Below are positions 60,091-64,000 of a DNA stretch of 64,000 nt, in pieces. A program made the position numbers and the translations under genes. Below the pieces are notes generated by a model that was given only the letters and a program-made list of their open reading frames with translations, was not told where the DNA came from and ran no database searches. Position 1 is the stretch's first letter. Each line of letters starts with the position of its first letter. Source of the stretch: Cycas panzhihuaensis (Eukaryota; Cycadophyta); the NCBI GenBank assembly GCA_023213395.1, contig CM041465.1, forward strand, positions 87,613,741 to 87,677,740. The letters run 5' to 3'.

Positions 60091-61285
60091 TGACATCCAA
60101 GAATTTAGCACTTATTGATCATACAGGTAAGTCAAGTATGCATTTTTGCTTTTGTTTATAATTTGACTATTTATTTTATAATTATGTTCTTGTAAATGAT
60201 ACTTGATCTTGCTTGTGATGTGATAATGCATGTGCTCATTTTTATTACCATGTGTTGATCCTAAATATGGTCAATGGCATTTATTGCTTGTCCACTTGGG
60301 TCCCTCATACTCAAAGACACTCTTAAATGCCTTCATGAGTAATTCCATCATCCTTTTGGGACTATTTCTCTCTTTTTTTCATTATTGTTAATCAATGATT
60401 AGTCATTGACCCCTTTTTTAGCCACTTTTGTTCTGTCTCGTTGTATACCTTGTCCCATTCTCTTTTTCTACAGTAGAACACATGTCCTATTGTAAAAATT
60501 ATGATGAGTTACCCTTATCTTGTTGTTATTTTTCCAATGCAGCAGATCTTATATCATTAAAAAATCGTAATTAGATAGCTTCTCTTGTTTTAATTTTTAC
60601 AATAGGGCAACATCATCCCATCATAAAATTGTAGGCAACGTTTATTTCAAAGTAAAGGCCATTTCTTCCATTTTGAGCCACCAAAATTAATTGCACCTAC
60701 TATAGGAGGCATCCAAAATTTATTGTTGTAGGTCTTAAGCTTTGTATAATCTTCAAAAACTACTCCTAAATCCATGGTTTTACATTTGAACTGTTAACTC
60801 CATCACATTAAATTTTGCACACATTCAATTCCATGGACCAAATGTATGCTCATGGTTTCATAGAAACCATGAGCCCTTAATGCACCAAGATAGCCCTTGG
60901 AAAATCGCTTTATATCTTCCACTTTCCATGAGGAAAGGGAGGAAAGTTTTTGCACTATTATGCTGTCAAAATGTTGCTAAAATTTCCTTATAATCTCTCT
61001 CATGGTGTGATTGATGCTCATGAGATGCATGCCTTGTTATGTTCACTTGGCTTTTTAAATTTACTATTGTTCTTATTACATTTTTCTCTTTTCTACATGC
61101 TTCCATACTAAATTTTCACTCTGAAAGTGCTAAAGAGGCCTTTTGGGCCATTTGGTTGGTGCTTTAGGGCCCTTTGATTAGTGACATGTTTGCCATTTTT
61201 GAGGTTCACTCCTTATTTCCTTTGTTTTTCTTTTTTTATAAACTAGTTTACTTTAGTGTTGTTCATACTTTGGTTTTTTTTCTCT

Positions 61286-61329
<44 letters not shown>

Positions 61330-62775
61330 TATTGTAGTTAACTTGGCATGTAAAAGGAGCTCTTCAAGGCTTTTATTTGCAAGTAGTAAGAGTGTGAAAC
61401 TTGGAACTTCATTTTCCTCTTTTTGCATTATCTCTTTTATCTCTCTTTATTCTTTAGAATTGTTTAGTGCTTATAGGGTAGGGGAAATTCAACTCGATAT
61501 TCCCCAGGAGACACTTCAAGGTATACTCCATTTCAAGTCATGTTTTCTAATGATTTAAAGCCTTCAAGATTTTTTTTTTCCATCATGATGTAGTCAGGCT
61601 AGTCGCTATGTTGCAGAAATTCACTCAGAATCTTTTGAGTGCATATTTATTATCTCATTGAGGTTGAGAGTTGCATATAAGGAAGGCAAGATTGCCAAAA
61701 TTTTTTGCCATTATTCCTCAAGGTATTACCTTTTTCAACCCCCTTTTTATCAATTTCTTGCATTTTCATAGAATTATAAGAAATTATTTTTTGTCATAAA
61801 TCTATTCAATGGGTAGAAACATTGTCACATTTTCTATAGATTTTTTTCTTCTTTTCATTACATTCTTGTGGCATTTGATGACTCATCCACCAAGTTGGTT
61901 GTATAAGAAAGAAACATTGGAGGGAAGAGTGACTCTTCATTGAGGTTATACGTGTATTTCAAAGTGTCCCACTTTGCCCCCTGCTTTATCTTTAAGAAAA
62001 GAAAAGAACTAACAAAGGTAAATTTTAGCCTAAGAGGCCTTTTTATACTTCATGCACCTTATTTTAAGAAAAAGAAAAAAGAGAAAGAACAAGACTATTT
62101 CTCTTTCTCTTACCTTCCTTTGTTTACCTCAAAGAGACAAACAAATAAAGGAAAGTGCTCCTCCCATTTTCTTTCTTACCCCTTTTTACTTTGCTATCTA
62201 CTTTTGTTTTGAAAAGAGAGAGAGAAGAATAAATGAGAGGGAGGAGAGTGGAGCACGTTTTTATCCCCCCTTATTTCTCAAAAAATAAAAGCAAAAGAAA
62301 ATGAAAAGATTAAGAGAAAGAGCGCTTTGCTTGGTTTGTGCATGTGCTAGCTTGCTTGCCCCTTTCTTTTCTCTTTATTCATATACTCCTAATTAGGGAA
62401 CCAAGAAAAAAAAGTAAAACAAGATACTTGCATCTCACATAGGTGCTTGTTAGTGAGACTAAAGAGGGTATAGGGGTTGCACTTGCTGTGAGTCTCCAAA
62501 CTCACAAGGTCTTAAGTGTGCATTTAATCTAGCTTGAGTATTGTTTGTATTGAAATGAAATAAGCATATATCCACTATAATTGTGTGTTTTGATTTCCCC
62601 TTATGACCCCTTATTTGACCTAGATTGTTGTCTTTACCCTTGCAATTGTGTTCAAGCAACACATAATGTCCATGAAAGAGTTTGCTCTGCCTTCTTAGGA
62701 CAAGATCTCCTCTACCTCGAATTTTTTGCTAGGTTGTATAAGAGGTCATCCTTTCTTACATGTTACACTTTCTAG
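60091..62775 (+). repeat. Probable long LTR of the Tat-like gypsy element (right copy)
   Basis: The first ~545 bp match the copies at 3320 and 11125. The rest is unique in the window because both other copies are truncated. It ends just before a sequence resembling a gypsy primer site at 62776, and gag begins ~120 bp beyond. That would make an LTR of about 2.7 kb, within the range of large Tat-clade LTRs. The partner LTR would lie outside the window. It is pyrimidine-rich in the centre (purine/pyrimidine tracts 62050-62320). Confidence 0.5.
61291..61328. repeat. (CA)n microsatellite inside the LTR
   Basis: Nineteen uninterrupted CA units. Confidence 0.95.
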
Positions 62776-62791
62776 TGGCCATAATGGGGAC
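62776..62791 (+). other. Possible gypsy primer-binding site
   Basis: TGGCCATAATGGGGAC starts TGGC and ends TGGGGAC, like the TGGCG...GGGGA primer sites used by many plant gypsy elements, with the centre decayed or shortened. Its position between LTR and gag supports the call. The exact tRNA cannot be assigned. Confidence 0.35.
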
Positions 62792-62897
62792 TTGTTAGTT
62801 GGGATTCATAAGTATTGCTTGCCATCTTGTTTATTTGCTAAGGTGACAAGTTCACTGCTTTGTTTGATCTTGCCTCTTACTTTTAGGAGTAGTACCT

Positions 62898-64000
62898 TGT
62901 ATGCCTCAATATTCTCAAAGACTACAAGGCCTTCTTCCCTTGGATCCTTATTCCTTGGCTCTTCACCCATCAAGTATGCCTCGATGATGGAGCAAGCTCA
63001 TTGACTCTTTGTCATCGACCCCTTTGCTATCGAAACACTTGAGTGGTCCCAAAAATTCAAGGATGCTTATGCCTTTCCTCCACACCACCCTATTGGAGTA
63101 TATGGATCTTACCCACCACCTGAGCTTGATTCAACTTATCAAAATCTGGTAGGATCTGCTGCACATATTATTGGAACCACCCAGGTGTAGTTCACTATGT
63201 CTTCATCTAAGCCATTGGCCCACACATCCAAGTAGGATTTATCTCATGTAGCCATATACATACCTCGAAGAAGTCCTTTGAGATTGTTACCTCATTAAAG
63301 GCATGCTTCAATGGGCTTTCTTTGGGTCCAACATCTTTTGATCCTAACCCTGCTTAGATCACTCATATGTTCAATGTTATAAGTGTTGGTCCAAGTGTAC
63401 CTCCATTTGTATCTCAACCCCAATAGGGGGTAGCCATGCAAGCCACTATGTTGCCCTCTCAAGCTATAGTTGCCATGTTGACCCCTACCTCAATTGATGC
63501 GAGATTGATCCTGCCCTCATATCTTACCCCACCTGTCCCATTGACTTCAAGACTTCTCTCATCCATCAACCAACCTTCTGCGATTTGGGTAAACCCTACT
63601 ATTCTACCTCATTCAATACCCCAACCATCTATTGCTAGGTTATGGTGAGTCCCACTCTATAATATACTCAAACTATGGTGGGGTATACTCCTACCTCTTA
63701 TGTCCCACTTGGCTACATACCCCAATAATGGGGGTATGTTGGGCCTCAGCCCTATCATGCATACAATGTAAATTTGCTTCATCCATATGGGATAGCCCCT
63801 CCATCCTAAGGTCCATATGGTCAAAACCCACTTTTGTATCCTCTTGTTTATCCTCCCCCTACATCTTTGAATATAATTTTCTCTTAAAGGAACTCTCGTA
63901 TAAAGGGGAATGCCTCACTAAGCCCAAACCAGTATTAACACATGGCAAGTGCCTACTTAGGCTGCTCAAATCCCTCCTACCTACACCTATCCCCATGGAA
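62898..64000 (+). pseudogene. Ty3/gypsy gag relic, N-terminal part (right copy), cut by window end
   Basis: The N-terminal part is present here and lost from the left copy. From ~63018 the frame reads FAIETLEWSQKF, AYAFPPHHPIGVYGSYPPPE and LVGSAAHIIGTTQV. A Pro/Gln-rich stretch (63436-63648) matches 3655-3830, and frame-shifted further matches run to 64000 (compare 3830-4170). An ATG at 62898 (MPQYSQRLQG) is one possible start. The proline-rich N-part followed by a capsid domain (seen at 4405 in the left copy) indicates one gag family. Stops are scattered. Confidence 0.6.

Noticed and set aside
61256-61558. 100-codon open frame through the CA repeat
   Set aside because: The His-Thr run is the translation of a (CA)n microsatellite inside the LTR.
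1-64000. CRISPR-like arrays, operons or other bacterial systems
   Set aside because: No regularly spaced repeats and no bacterial gene organisation; all recognised coding is plant retroelement or plant gene.

Overview
The window is nuclear plant DNA built almost wholly from nested, mostly decayed retroelements. The evidence is initiator-Met-tRNA primer sites, plant-type copia and chromovirus elements, plant L1 LINEs with a C-terminal RNase H, one XBAT-type ankyrin fragment, and AT-rich spacers. The stacking of very old relics with long noncoding stretches resembles a large slow-turnover genome such as a gymnosperm's. That is an inference, and I cannot name the species. I see no tRNA or rRNA gene, CRISPR array or bacterial feature, and no intact host gene.

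Layout. (1) 1-~3310 is an unclassified degenerate coding repeat (zinc-knuckle protein). Its second copy begins at 45811 and is broken by two later insertions. (2) From ~3320 follow parts of a long-LTR Ty3/gypsy element resembling the Tat clade: LTR start, proline-rich and capsid-like gag, and protease relic (to ~6870). An antisense orphan coding relic (7790-9120), a solo copia LTR end with primer site (~9600-9893), an extra RNase H-like domain (10574-10960), another LTR fragment (11125-11690) and a minus-strand XBAT ankyrin/E3-ligase pseudogene fragment (11706-12130) come next. (3) 15287-40158 is one copia element (Copia-A, TSD ATGAT) of about 5.4 kb, swollen to 24.9 kb by three insertions: a minus-strand copia (Copia-B, ~15682-22322), a well-preserved L1 LINE (25283-31661, perfect 18-bp TSD, poly(A)) and a minus-strand chromovirus (32642-39052, TSD TAGTC, two 345-bp LTRs). 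(4) 40160-45810 has no recognised transposon. A candidate first exon and 849-bp intron of a host gene lie at 41278-42276. (5) 45811-60090 is the second copy of the left repeat, interrupted by a minus-strand LINE (46112-51654) and a copia element (Copia-C, 52316-57933, TSD CAATG/TAATG). (6) 60090-64000 is the better-preserved front of the Tat-like element: LTR of perhaps 2.7 kb, possible primer site at 62776 and gag start.

None of the elements looks autonomous. LINE-A (25283-31661) is closest, with an endonuclease-RT-RNase H ORF2 spoiled by four TAG codons and one frameshift. The stops seen in LINE-A, and the changes in a relic primer site, fit C-to-T decay at methylated sites. Nesting gives a relative order: the Tat-like/left-repeat units and Copia-A are oldest; the chromovirus, Copia-B, Copia-C and LINE-B came later; LINE-A looks youngest.
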